In this document: positions 13,506-24,509 of the stretch, in pieces
Layout of the letters: each line of letters opens with the position of its first letter
How positions within the stretch are numbered: the stretch's first letter is position 1
From: Ptychodera flava
Taxonomy: Eukaryota; Hemichordata; Enteropneusta; Ptychoderidae
Direction of reading: 5' to 3'
Assembly: GCF_041260155.1 (NCBI RefSeq)
Contig: NW_027248277.1
Location: forward strand, 20,364,872-20,428,871
Length of the DNA stretch: 64,000 bases
Made by a program: the position numbers and the translations under genes
The notes under the pieces: generated by a model
What the model was told of the DNA's origin: nothing
Seen by the model: only the letters and a program-made list of their open reading frames with translations
Database searches by the model: none

Positions 13506-14480
13506 AGATGTAATATTTCTTTTTATATTGAAGACAAATACTCGAACTGGTCGGGGCAACAATGTTGGTTTTAATGAAATGCCAATATCAATTTCTATCA
13601 TATTTACTCCTGTTGACATTCTTAATATGAAACAGCAAGTTTGCAACATGATAAATAACAGTAAAAAAATGTTTTCCTACATCATAAGAAATCACAATTT
13701 TTATGTATCATTTTTGATTTATACTTACCAATTGGCGTACAAACATGCTGATAACATCATCGGTCAGTCTGCATTCTGTTATAGTACCAATATCTTAATC
13801 ATGTCAGTTAAACTCAAGTGTAACTATATGTACACCGGTACATATCTTATTTCTATAGAGATTCTATCCATAGTTGACCAATTACATTTTCATAGGCCAA
13901 AGCCAGCTGGTCGTTTGCCCCAATTGATTTAGTTCGACATATCTATTGGTGAGATGAGACTGTACGGTACTTCAGGCTTTGAATCACAACAGTAATTTGG
14001 CAGCTAGCTAAATTACAGTTTGTTATTTTGTCACTCTTAGTTCAATCTTGATAGGTGTAGCATGCTAGCAGGGGTACGCTTACCCGTTGTGGACACCTGG
14101 TACCACCATTTTATTAGTGGTTCGATATTAACTATTGATTTTGTCGGTGATTTTTGGTGTTTATTGTATTGTATCTTATTGTTTCCTGGACATGAATGAT
14201 AACCTTAGCCTTGAATGGGAACCATTGCTTGAATTGATTTAATGTCATTTTGTTGCTCCTACTTTCAAAAACTACCACCCGTATAATTACAGAATTTCAC
14301 ACCTTTTTCAGGGGTAGGGGAACTACTGGTACATGGTTACACTTTTACTTCACTTGATCACATATCCTATAAGCCACATTGGATTAGGTTAAAATCTACA
14401 AAAAATGCATCTTCTCAAGAACTGCAGGGCAAATCCACGTCAAATATTGTATGCAGAATGCTCCAACTTTGTTTACTAAA
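13506..14480. other. Single-copy AT-rich sequence, no gene seen
   Basis: An open frame of 134 codons begins at 13528 but is AT-driven, with no domain or splice context. I see nothing else supportable here. Confidence 0.4.
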
Positions 14481-14943
14481 ATTTGCAAGTAAAACTGTTA
14501 GGAGTTATGTGATCTTGGCTGCCATAATGGAATTTTGAAAAAAATCAAATTTCGTTTCTAAAATCCTCTTCTCCAGAGTCGACAAGCCATCGGAGCTGAA
14601 TTTTTGGTGATATTATTGTTATTGTGGGTACTTTACAAGTTTGCGAAAGGCACTGCAATCGGGCTCTTAGTTTGTTAGCCATGTTGTTATTAGCGAATGA
14701 CCAAATCTTCTTTTCCAAAACCAAAATACCATCTCAGCTGAAATTTTATCAATATCATCATTAACAATGCACTATAAACTGTGCGAATGACATTTCATTT
14801 GGCTGTGTGGCTCAGCGACCATATTGCCATTTTCACAAATCATACATAAACAATAAAATAATATCAAAACATGTTCAGCAGAAACAACAAACCATGTCAG
14901 CTAATCGACAATTATGGCCTCGACATTTTTGCCAATTTTCAGA

Positions 14944-15058
14944 TGACCTTTGACCTGCTAGCATATATCTCATAAACACGGGCTTTAGGTTTGGTTTCGG
15001 TTGATATTGATCATTACTGGACAACACATTTTGGACGAACTTTTATGACCTTTGACCT
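14944..15058 (+). promoter_or_regulatory. Pair of DR1 nuclear-receptor-like half-site repeats
   Basis: TGACCTTTGACCT occurs at 14944-14956 and 15046-15058. Read on the other strand it is AGGTCAAAGGTCA, the perfect DR1 element bound by HNF4/RXR/COUP-type receptors. It sits in the diverged repeat tract with no gene nearby, so a regulatory role is unproven. Confidence 0.25.
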
Positions 15059-15589
15059 ACTTTTATGTATCTCGGAAACTATAAATACAACAGATTTTGA
15101 ATTTGTAAGATATGACCAGTGTCATACCAGAATATCTCCACAAATTTTGGATGAACAAGGAGTACCTTTTACCCGATTGTGTATAACAACAATGCAACCT
15201 GCTTTGATATGAATGTATATGGTACAACAATGTCCCCTTTTCATTTGATAACCTTGACCTACTATTAGATATCTAGATATCTCATGAAGTTAAAGAAGTA
15301 AACTTATGGCAGTGAGTGGCATCAGATATATACTTTGTAGACATTACCTTTTACATGAGTAATGAACACATGTTAATTATGTGCATATGTAGTAGGTTTA
15401 GGTCTTGCAATGCCAGTAGTATCTCTTCCAATTTTTAGCACAGTATAGAACACTCTCTTTCAAGCGCTTCTGACTGACAATTTTCTGCTGTTGGCCATGT
15501 CTCCTTCAGCTAATGACTAATTTGCATATTTCACGACCTTTACTGATTAGTGAAATTTACGCTCCAGATATTTAACAATAGAAGCACTT

Positions 15590-15603
15590 GTTTCCATGGC
15601 AAC
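15590..15603 (-). promoter_or_regulatory. X-box-like palindrome 1
   Basis: GTTGCCATGGAAAC on the minus strand closely matches the RFX X-box consensus (GTNRCC-N0-3-RGYAAC). It is the first of four related sites spaced about 140-154 bp apart. Confidence 0.3.
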
Positions 15604-15743
15604 TTTTCTGAAGCTAAAAATGGTTGGTACGGAAACAAGTGGCATAGTAGCAGAGATAGTCTTTCAACATGAGATGCTCTTATTGTTTAGTTTTTGGAGT
15701 GATCAACCCTTTCTCAGTTGGGTTTTTGAAAACCAACAAATTG

Positions 15744-15756
15744 GTTGCCATGGAAC
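15744..15756 (+). promoter_or_regulatory. X-box-like palindrome 2
   Basis: GTTGCCATGGAAC is the same motif with one A missing in the right half. Confidence 0.25.
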
Positions 15757-15884
15757 AGGCTGCATGAGTATAAAGACAAAATTTGTTTATTGCAACCCAT
15801 CAAACCCCTTTTTGAATGTTGAGTTCCCTTCTAAGCTATTTTCAATGGCATTTGCCAAAAAAATGATATTTGAACCCCAAAATG

Positions 15885-15898
15885 GTTGCCATGGAAAC
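15885..15898 (+). promoter_or_regulatory. X-box-like palindrome 3
   Basis: GTTGCCATGGAAAC, 141 bp after the previous site. Confidence 0.3.
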
Positions 15899-16024
15899 AG
15901 GTGACACAATAATGGCCATTGTATTTGAATTTTTCAACCCAGATGCGCTTGTTGCGTAATTTTGGGAGCAATCAAGCCATTATGGTTACGTTTTCGAAAA
16001 ACTTATATTTCAGGTCAGCAAACG

Positions 16025-16038
16025 GTTGCCATAGAAAC
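16025..16038 (+). promoter_or_regulatory. X-box-like palindrome 4
   Basis: GTTGCCATAGAAAC, one change in the centre, 140 bp after the previous site. Confidence 0.25.
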
Positions 16039-16150
16039 ATGCTGTAAGAGCATGAAGATCACTTTTGATTATTATATGCCATTGGAAATATATTATTCTC
16101 ATTTTGATAATTATATAGATCTTTATTTAACTATTACTATTATTATTAAG

Positions 16151-16447
16151 CACTTGGCAAAATGCTTGATATACAACAATATATACACATACACTGATTC
16201 TGTACATGTGTCAAATACGTTAAGTATATGCGTACATATATTCATAAAATGCAAAACTACAGTGTACACTTGGTGTGCAAAGATCTGCATTACGTATGCT
16301 ATGATCTGCATAGATATACGCTACGCATATCAACGTATGAAATGTTCCATATACAAAGATATAAATTACGATTGCTATTAATATTGTGTTCCATATACGT
16401 CAATATACGTCAATATACTAAGCGTATATCAAGCATTTTGTCAAGTG
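16151..16447. mobile_element. ~297-bp MITE with 24-bp terminal inverted repeats
   Basis: The left end CACTTGGCAAAATGCTTGAT is matched in inverted orientation at the right end, with one mismatch over 24 bp. The interior is AT-rich, non-coding and full of short palindromic TATACG/CGTATA words. This is typical of a non-autonomous DNA transposon. No convincing target-site duplication was seen, so the superfamily is undetermined. Confidence 0.7.
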
Positions 16448-16451
16448 AATA

Positions 16452-16502
16452 TTGATGTTGTTGTCGTTGTCGTCGTTGTTGTTGTTGTTGTCGTTGTTCT
16501 CG

Positions 16503-16540
<38 letters not shown>

Positions 16541-16575
16541 GAGGTTGTTGTTGTTGTTGTTGAGGTTATGGTGGT
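16452..16575 (+). repeat. (GTT)n microsatellite
   Basis: Long imperfect GTT/GTC triplet run, just outside the right end of the MITE and before the Penelope-like fragment. It produces a spurious poly-Asn frame on the minus strand. Confidence 0.95.
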
Positions 16576-16604
16576 GGTGGGGTGGTTGTTTCCACTTACA
16601 GACA

Positions 16605-17805
16605 ATCAATGATCAACAAAACTGAAATTTTGGCAAACCATAAGTCATTCATGGATAACTTTAATATTTCAACGGATGATGACCATCATAAGTTGCCTAG
16701 CTTATACTGGATACCAAAACTCCACAAAACACCTTACAAAGCTAGGTTTATTGCAGGGATCTTCAAAATGTTCAACAACAGAGTTATCGAAAATACTGAC
16801 ATCTGTTCTTTGTACCGTTAAACGTGGACTTCAGGCATACTGTGATGTTGTCTTTTCTCGAAGTGGTATAAATCAAATGTGGATATTAAAAAAATCGAAG
16901 GAACTCTTTGATAATTTGAAATCAAGATGTGTTTCAAAAATAACATCAATTAAAACTTTCGATTTTTTCCACATTGTATACCACAATACCACATGGTAAA
17001 TTGAAAGAACGCTTGAAAAACATCATAAACCAAGCATTTTTCTACAAAAACTCTTCACGCCGTTACAAATATGTGGTATTAGGGTATAATTCTACATATT
17101 TTGTTAAAAATACTACTAATGCTAGAGTTTTTTATACCGTGAAAGACATTATCAGTATGCTTGATTTCCTCATTGACAACATATTTGTTGAATTTTGAGG
17201 ACACATTTTCCAACAGTGTATAGGAATTCCTACGGGTACTAACTGTGCTCCCTTACTTGCCGACTTATTTCTGTACCCTTACGAGGCAGAATTTATCCAG
17301 AACTTAATCAAACAGAAAAATGTCTCTGTAGCTAGAACTTTCAACTTTACATTTAGATACATAGACGATGTTATTTCAATGAACAACTTCAATTCAGTAA
17401 ATATCTCGCTATGATTTATCCTCCAAAATTGGAGATTAAAGAAACTACAGAAACGGCCTCTTCTGCTTCACATCTTGAAATTTTCCTTGAATTTGACTCT
17501 AATGGTCACCTTGCTACTAGGCTATATGACAAGAGAGATGATTTCAACTTTAGTATTATCAATTTCCTACACCTCATCAGTAATATTCCGCTCTCACCAG
17601 CTAATGGGTATACATTTCCCAGCTTATTCGATATGCAAGAGCATGCAAGTTCATATGGTTATTTTGTAGAGAGACATAGCCATCTCTCTTACAAACTGTT
17701 AAATCAAGGCTACGCCAGAGAAAGACTTCTCTCTACATTCAAAAGCTTTTTTGGCAGGTATCATATTTACTCAAAAAAATTCACTTTTTACTCGTATTCC
17801 TAGAC
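16605..17805 (+). pseudogene. Penelope-like element reverse transcriptase, broken
   Basis: Translated pieces in three frames give consecutive Penelope-like RT motifs: YWIPKLHKTPYKARFI, then TTELSKILTSVL, then TTIPHGKL, then GIPTGTNCAPLLADLFLY, then the catalytic YIDD at 17358-17369, then IYPPKLEI and LYDKRDDFNFSIINF. The family copies RNA into DNA during retrotransposition. At least three frameshifts and one in-frame stop (near 17196) break the frame, so this is a dead copy. No GIY-YIG endonuclease domain is visible downstream; it may be lost, or absent in this lineage. The 5' part is missing, with the (GTT)n tract directly upstream. The assignment to Penelope-like elements rests on the PKLHK, GIPTGTNCAPL and YIDD motifs together. 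Confidence 0.85.
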
Positions 17806-18135
17806 TTTATAACATTTTTTATCACACTCGTCCAATTTTTTATCTTTCAACTTCAAGATATAAAAGACATGCTAACAGAGCTCGTTTTTTATTTTATTCG
17901 GTGTGCATGCTCTGCGATGGTTGATTTTGTAGATGTTATTTTGTTCTAACATTTATTTTTTGTGTGTATTTTTTTTATTTTACTAAAACCCTCCTGTTAT
18001 TGAGGATGGTACTTTCTTTTTCAAACTATACGGTATATGTGTTTAAGTTTTGAATAATTAAATTGATATATGAATGTATGTGTGAATGTATATTTATTGC
18101 TCTGTCTATCTGTCAGTCTGTCTGTCGTTCTATCT
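17806..18135 (+). mobile_element. 3' non-coding tail of the Penelope-like element
   Basis: Follows the RT fragment in the same orientation. From about 17990 (ccctcctgttattgaggatg) to the GTCTGTCTGTC tract it resembles sequence in each Gal3ST unit (31069, 38038, 45003, 51893). The shared block suggests a mobile-element 3' end with a simple-repeat terminus. Confidence 0.55.
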
Positions 18136-18215
18136 TATTACCTACCATTATACCACTCCAGGTCATGTGACCTATTGTTCTTGCCATCCATTTATGCCTG
18201 AAAACATGACTGACA

Positions 18216-18388
18216 CCTATTGTTCTTATGCAAAATAAGTAATCAGTCATACTTGTATTCATATGTAAATAAGTAATCACCACACTTTTATGAAAGAAAA
18301 TCATTATCATATCAATAAAAGTGTAGTGATTACTTATTTAAATATGAAAAAAGTATGACTGATTACTAATTTGCAAGAGAACAATAGG
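18216..18388. mobile_element. Foldback element (about 75-bp arms)
   Basis: The left arm starting cctattgttcttatgc pairs with the right arm ending caagagaacaatagg, with a loop of about 23 bp and several mismatches. An extra direct copy of the outer motif (gacctattgttcttgc) lies at 18168. There is no coding capacity. It is probably a foldback MITE. Confidence 0.65.
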
Positions 18389-18467
18389 TCAAGTCGAGAT
18401 GTCTAAAGCATCCACACACATTCAATAACAAAATGAAGACAATTTGTTCAACTGATATGTTATAGCA

Positions 18468-19157
18468 TCACATTTTATAATTCAATTTTAACTTCTTTGG
18501 ACCATGCTCAATGTAAGCAACATGATTTGTTGATGAAGACTGTCCATTTTTAGATTCGGCGTCTTCTTGGGTTGGACCAATCTTGTCTGTTTTGTTACAT
18601 TGTTTTGTCGTAACTTGAGAAACTGGTTTACTTACAGATTCCTCGTATTTAACACTAGTAGATGGAGGTGGTAGTAATATATTCGACACATGCTTTTGTT
18701 TTGCAGTAGACATACATTTGAGGCGCGTAAACCGTCATCTGATCTGTGACCTGTTTGTTCTTTGATAAGCTGCTCAACGAATCCCTGATGGTACGGAGAT
18801 GTTGCCGCATTCACCTGAAATTATCAAACACAAAACCTATGTCACGAATAGCATGGAAATAAGTACAGCCTTTTTGGAACGTTTGTGGAATAGTCGAAAG
18901 AAATTCTGTGATACTGCCGCACACACAACAAATTGTTATGGTCAATGAATTTAATTTTATAACTTTACAGAATTCGTTTTGTGTATAAATATTTTAGTAA
19001 AAGAATAAATTACCTTGCCAGAATATCCAGTGTGCTGGCAGTCTGGCCAAGCCATCTTGCACATTTGCTTTGTGCAGGAGAACTTGATTATCCCTTGGCA
19101 AGGTTCATTGACAGTACAATCCCGTCCGGTGTTATCATTGCCAAGTACTTTTTTATA
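18468..19157 (-). CDS. Candidate two-exon gene fragment, family unknown
   Basis: On the minus strand an open frame ends at a good donor (AAG|gtaatt, last exon base 19014). An acceptor (gataatttcag) precedes 18814, with an intron of about 199 bp. The two join in phase 0. The upstream exon is Cys-rich (CTVNEPC, SCTKQMC, PDCQH). The downstream exon starts VNAATSPYHQGF, then needs one frame change near 18725 to continue into a Ser/Pro/Lys-rich tail that ends at 18468. An alternative reading of 19014-19330 in another frame contains KYLAMITPDGIVL, loosely like DDE-transposase segments. It may be a decayed transposase gene rather than a host gene. Confidence 0.25.
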
Positions 19158-19732
19158 AGTTTAAGTACACATCGTGGATTTTATGCGCTCCGTAGTAGCG
19201 GCTGCTCTTATAGGGCAGTTTGCCCGTGTAAAATCCACTTTGGTTGTTTTGACATGGCCGTCCATGGAACTCTAGGAAGTCTCTTGGGTCATCAGATCAG
19301 ACAAGTTGACAAGGTTCATCTCGACCGGTCGAAAACACGAAAATGGTATTGAAAGCCTGATGCATCCACGAGGCAATCGCATGCATCTACAGATTGAATT
19401 CCTTCTCGCTAGCCAATAGCCAACAAGATAGAGTAGGGCAAGCCATTTTATTTAACCAATCAGACTAAAACAGTTTCCTTCTACACAGGTGCATTATACC
19501 ACTCTGTAGCCCTTATTCAAATGCAGATTTGCAGTTGACCAGAGCCCTTGTCCTACTTGTCTGGGTCATTCTCCCAAACTCGCATGCCAGGTGCATAATG
19601 ACCTCTGTGAACCTTTCGACGTACAATGGGTCACTCCATTCCATTGTGGGTATTCATAACAAAAGTAGACGATTTATTGACAGTAATTTTCAAATTTAGA
19701 GAAGATTGGCCCGTTTTTCGTGGTATAAGTCG

Positions 19733-19863
19733 TTAATCGCACCTCGTAGGTGAGCTGTTACAGTTGTAATCACCACACTTATGGTCAGGAACTTGTAAAC
19801 ATCACTCGGCCTTCGGTCTCGTGATGATTACAACTGTGACAGCACACCTACTCGTGCAATTAA
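19733..19863. mobile_element. 131-bp foldback MITE ending in TTAA
   Basis: Arms of about 43 bp pair with few mismatches (left TTAATCGCACCTCGTAGGTG, right ending CCTACTCGTGCAATTAA). The centre contains a second small palindrome (catcactcgg...tctcgtgatg). TTAA at both ends fits piggyBac-type insertion, but only by that sign. Confidence 0.65.
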
Positions 19864-20340
19864 CTATACTAACAACATGCTTACCTAGCAAAATTTATCA
19901 ATACATTCTTTCTGGAATTTACTGAAGAGGCCAACAGAAGTGCTTGCAAGATCAGACACGCCTTTGCAACAGGAATATGGGACTGCATCAAGAGAAGGCA
20001 ATGCCGCCTGTTACCTTATAAAATATTTGCTTTATGCAAAATTAGCGTACGGATAAATTTAAGCCGTTACAGTGTGTGCCAGTGAAAGGAGGTTTTATGA
20101 TGTATGAGGGCACTTGGAAAGGATATTAACGGTTGATAGGAGTATGTACATTTTTAGACTGATCGCTCATATTTTTCACCATTCAAAAAATTGAAATGAC
20201 ATTCATGTACTTAGGTAGGATTCTAATTTTAAGTTACCCATATTAAAATATCAATCAACATTACCACTAGCATGAAATATTCCTTGCAAATCTTTAAGTA
20301 TTTTTACCGGGCATCATACGCAAAAATGTGCAACGAAGCG

Positions 20341-20710
20341 TTTGTCATCGGGGATTCCAGCCAAATCATGCAATTGAACCGATTACCGTTGCTATCCACA
20401 ATTAAGTTCGCATATTAAAATGGAAAAGCTGTCGCATTCATGCTAGGCCATCGAATGTAATGACATTTTGATAAAAAGACACCTATATTTTCTCTGAGAG
20501 AGAGAGCCACTACCCATCTAAAGTTTTTGTCATCGGGGATTCCAGCCAAATCATACAATTGAATGGGTTACCGTAGCTAGCCACCATTAAGTTTGCATAT
20601 TAAAATGGAAAAGCTGTCGCATTCATGCTACGCCATTAAATTTAATGACATTTTGATAAAAAGACACCTATATTTTCTCTGAGAGACCAAGCTGCCGCCT
20701 ATTGTTATCT
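20341..20710. repeat. 185-bp tandem duplication downstream of Gal3ST copy 1
   Basis: The block starting tttgtcatcggggattccag at 20341 is repeated from 20526. It includes the 'catgctaggcc..' and 'aaaaagacacctatattttc' segments. Other units carry this block once, for example near 31767-31920. Confidence 0.85.
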
Positions 20711-20815
20711 TCTTACATTAAACACCAGATGACTGTACACCACCATCACAAAGAGTTACGACAGCCACTTCAATAGCTGTTGTGATGTCATTTTGTCGCG
20801 GTCGATAATCACACT

Positions 20816-23081
20816 TCAGCAGAGCCATTTCAATTGTTCTTCATACACCATGTTGTTGAGGTCGGCGACGTCTGACTGCAATTCATGGCAAAATTCACCT
20901 TCTTGATCTTTCTGGCAATTGACATTCGCAGCGTTCTGTACGGATCTGAGTTTTGCAAGATCAGCTTCGAAGTCGCCATCATAGTTCGCAACCCTTCTCC
21001 AGAAAGTATCGTTGAAAAAGTTGTACAAGCGTATATCTGTAGGTGACAACTCTGTTATAATATCTCGCATTTGATTGGTGATCGGTGGTTGATACTTAGT
21101 GTGCACTTTGCAAGAATGATAGATAATATCCTCAAAGTTCCAACACATTGTCTTTTTAAGTAAAACCAGCGACTCGTCGAAATACTCCAAAAGCATGACA
21201 AGGTCGAGCTCGCCGTTCAGTCTCTGTAACGCAGCAAAGTGAAGATGTCTTGTTTGCATAAATATCAAGACCAAAGCGGGTGGAGAAGGTGTTTGTCCTA
21301 TGTAGTAATGATTTGTCAACTTTGGCATCCTGCATTAGGTTACTGAGATATCGCGCGAAAGGGTCTGGCGACATTGCCAGGTTCATGTCTCTCCTCTGGT
21401 AATAAAACCGTGATTTCAGGTGTGTATATGGCGATCGCACAATTGTGAAATACTTAGCATTTGGAATGATACGTTCAAGTGACAGGCGATCGTATTTTTC
21501 AATATGCAAACAAAGATAATCATATCCTGGAAAATCGCTACAATTGTAGTATAAAATCCCGAGACGATGATTCTTCCTGTCAGCGTTATAAGATTATCTT
21601 CAATGGTTAATTTCTTCAAGGCTGCCACAAGCTTATTCTTCATACCAAAACGAAGCAACAACGAAGACACTGTGCTTCCACCTGTCTTTTCCGTTTTATG
21701 AAGACGAATTTTGTCAACGGTTTGCAAGATCGAGGCGATGAGGTTACATAACCATGAGAAGACTTGCTGTACGATTGTCCCTTGCCATTTATGGTTGTGT
21801 CTGTGTGTTTTTCTGTTAGTTGGTCGGGCTAAAACAATGGAAAGGACAGAATTCAATAAATTCTGAGTATGTCAGGAAATGTTATCAACAAATGTAATAT
21901 TTGGCATCATCGACGTAAATGTAGCTCAGCGAGAGAAAGTGACACAATCTCTTAGAAATAATTGTAACAGACTCAACTAAGGTAGACTGCCTCTCGAGGA
22001 TAGATATTCGGACTCTCAAACTTTTACAGTAAACATTTTGGCTACCTTTTGTAGTGGCTCATCTTGAAGTGGGTAAATTATGCGCTCACCAAAACAGGCA
22101 TTTTCCTTCAAAGAGTATGCCTTACAAGTTCGTTAGAGAAAAGTTTGAGCAAATGTTTTAATTCTTTCGTTTGCGTGACGCTAACTATGTTTATGTGACA
22201 CACACAACTAACACGATAAGAACTAATTTGGGATAATTGGATTTTCATATTTTTCTAATTTCTCAAAAAATTTAGGTGTTATATGGCTGAATGTTGCGAT
22301 ATTAAAAATTATTCATAAAAACAAGTGTGTGATTTAAAAAGAAAAGCAGATGAGCCTTACAGATTAAAACGACCTCACTTCACCATCCAATTATCCGAAA
22401 TTGGTTCCAATCGTGTTAACTATTAATGTAATGGTTTGGCAAATTGAGTCTTGATCTCTTTGGAGGACTCGATATAAAACTAAGACTCATCGACTTCAAT
22501 ACAAAAATAAAAAAACACAAACAAATCAGAAACAACTTACAAAATGTTTATCTGTGAAATTCTTGTACGGTAATTCCAATAAAAAGCTGACATAAAACAC
22601 ACCTACCAACGACGAAAATTAACATTTTGGTTCTGCTACAGCGGAATGTAACTGTAATACAATCACAAACATTGAACATCAGAGAAACGATATGACTTGG
22701 ATCAACTATGAATGTATGTAACTGCTGTTGTTGTTATCATGCAATTCTTACGGAAACCTTAAACATTTCCACTCGAATTCCAGTCACCATAACTGATAAT
22801 GATAGAATTGCAACTTGCAGTAAATATCAGCAACTGTTTCTAGCTGTATATTGATACCGACATGAAACATTCACCAAAATAAATTGAATCTCGGTGATTT
22901 TGTTAAGCAAGACTGTAACTTTCCTGCATTTAGGGTACTAAATTATCCGATAAAATCTTGGAGAAGCAATTGATATCACTATTTTTGCGACTGTCTTGTG
23001 AAATGGAATAGTTAAATGTGTAAAAGTTGTTATCAAGATGGCAAAACCGTATATCTTACCATTCGAACGGGTTGTCATCAT
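20816..23081 (-). pseudogene. Gal3ST-like sulfotransferase copy 1 (frameshifted)
   Basis: Most diverged full copy, with the three-exon layout kept: exon 3 at 20816-21828, exon 2 at 22541-22651, exon 1 coding part at 23060-23081 starting MMTTRSN. Splice signals survive (donor GTAAGA after exon 1, donor GTAAGT after exon 2, acceptor ttttag before exon 3). The PAPS-binding motif EKTGGSTVSSLLLRFG and the FTIVRSPYTHLKSRFYY and EYFDESLVLLKK segments are readable, but in different frames. Exon 3 has at least four single-base indels (near 21229, 21582, 21693 and 21815) and exon 2 lacks one base and has an early stop. This number of changes argues for a real pseudogene rather than sequencing error. 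Confidence 0.85.
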
Positions 23082-23537
23082 GGTCGTTACTTATGAGCGT
23101 TGCTTTTTTAAATGCGAATCTGCAAAGACTGTTGTAGCTCCGTAGACTCCATATACTATACAGATAGCTTTCATAGCTGACAACGGGCACACTGAATTAC
23201 TTCACCCATTTATTGTCAAAAGAGATATAGTCACTATGGATATCACCATTGTCTGCAAATGTAACAGCTTGCGAAAAATAAGACACTCAAGCCTTTCACT
23301 TGATATGGATTTAACGAACATTTGGCATTTTCCTCTTAAATCAACAACTTTAATAACAGTGCAGTGGGTGTCGATATCTGTTGTAGTGTATAGACAGTCT
23401 TTGCTGACCAGATAAATATCTGTAGGTGATATTAGCGGCATTTAGTGCACAATCTGTCACATAAAAAAGCGTTTGTGAACATTAGGATCTCTCAGTTAAG
23501 AGTCAGAAATACAACACTGTACTTTTGACGATTTGAT

Positions 23538-23603
23538 GGCCTAGTGTTAGAGGGGCGTATTACCTATGACAAAGTATAGGAAATACGCCCTCTTCACTGG
23601 GCC
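23538..23603. repeat. Hairpin element upstream of Gal3ST copy 1
   Basis: GGCCTAGTGTTAGAGGGGCG pairs with the inverted CGCCCTCTTCACTGGGCC. The same imperfect palindrome lies about 450 bp upstream of exon 1 in every unit (34874-34941, 41788-41855, 48815-48882, decayed at 55742-55812). Confidence 0.65.
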
Positions 23604-23609
23604 ATGGAA

Positions 23610-24400
23610 TTGTAGGTGTGTGTGTGCTATAGAGATACATGTTTGTCACTCTGAAAAGCAATGGCGTGTTTCTTTTGGACCCACGTGTGGCTAATGTTCA
23701 ACAAGTTGTATGAAATAAAAGGAACTACGCGTCGTCGTAGTAATCCTAGAATATTTCCTTTCATATCTTCGTCGATAGTTTATTTGAAATATCAAAGTCA
23801 AAATTGATAAAATAAATACCTTATTGCTCAATAATACACTAAGGGAGTACGGTAAGGCTAAAATAACATAACCCAAGATGCAAACTTACGAACACTCGAT
23901 AAAGCTGCTGCTGGGGTAGGAACTTAAGTAAAAAAAATCACAAGAGGTAGTTTATCTTTATGAATAAGATATGCATGAACTTTTCTCTGTCATTCAAAAC
24001 AAAAACGCTAGTATTATACAAACTTGTTGATGAAAATAAAATTTCTCGATAAGTGATGTATTTGTGATATTTCATAACAAAGTTAAATTCATCCTCAACT
24101 TACGACTTACAATGTTTGCAGGATCTTTCATTAGCAGGAACATTTGGAATTGTCTTCCTACCCGATTCTATTCAAAAGTTGGGATCCGAAATTCTTTGTT
24201 TGTTAACTCGCTATGTATGCTAATTCGTCACGTATGGAAGGCCAAAATTTTGGGGTTACTTAATATGCTAAGCCGGTCTGAAAGTATGAACCACGTTGAC
24301 AACGAGAATACTCGAACAGCATTTGCATGCGAGGCTGTGTGTGGAAACAGCTACTATCTCCCCTCGTGAAGTATGATTGAATATCAGTTTCGTCTCAGTC
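23610..24400. other. Unit 1 intergenic sequence, no gene seen
   Basis: The left part to about 23840 aligns with the matching region of other units. Unit 1 then departs, and the DIRS-like fragment found in the others is missing here. Only short chance frames are present. Confidence 0.4.
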
Positions 24401-24410
24401 TCTCCTAGAC

Positions 24411-24498
24411 TGAAAGATCCGTCGCTCGAGGGCGCTGTCTACGCTCCTAACCACCTCTTGGGAACCGTAGACAGCGCCCTCGAGCGACGGATCTTTCA
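24411..24498. repeat. Perfect 33-bp inverted repeat with 22-nt loop
   Basis: The arms at 24411-24443 and 24466-24498 are exactly complementary, GC-rich, and contain the word agggcgctgtctacg. Transcription would give a perfect 33-bp stem. It is specific to unit 1. It could be a very young foldback MITE or a small-RNA precursor. Confidence 0.85.
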
Positions 24499-24509
24499 AT
24501 GTAAGTCTC

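Larger units (their letters stand above)
14500..16060. repeat. Degenerate ~140-150-bp periodic repeat tract
   Basis: Related segments recur at about 140-150-bp intervals. Examples are the phrase 'gaccatattgccat / gttgccatggaaac', the phrase 'tgacctttgacct..atctc' at 14944 and 15046, and the 'gagctgaa..' blocks near 14595 and 14735. Copies are strongly diverged, with no clean boundaries. It looks like an old minisatellite or multimerised mobile element. Confidence 0.5.

Noticed and set aside
13528-13932. 134-codon frame after the gap
   Set aside because: AT-driven open frame with no domain and no similarity to neighbours.
15962-16381. 139-codon frame
   Set aside because: Runs through the degenerate repeat into the MITE, so it cannot be a real gene.
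16418-16609. Poly-Asn protein on the minus strand
   Set aside because: Translation of the (GTT)n microsatellite.
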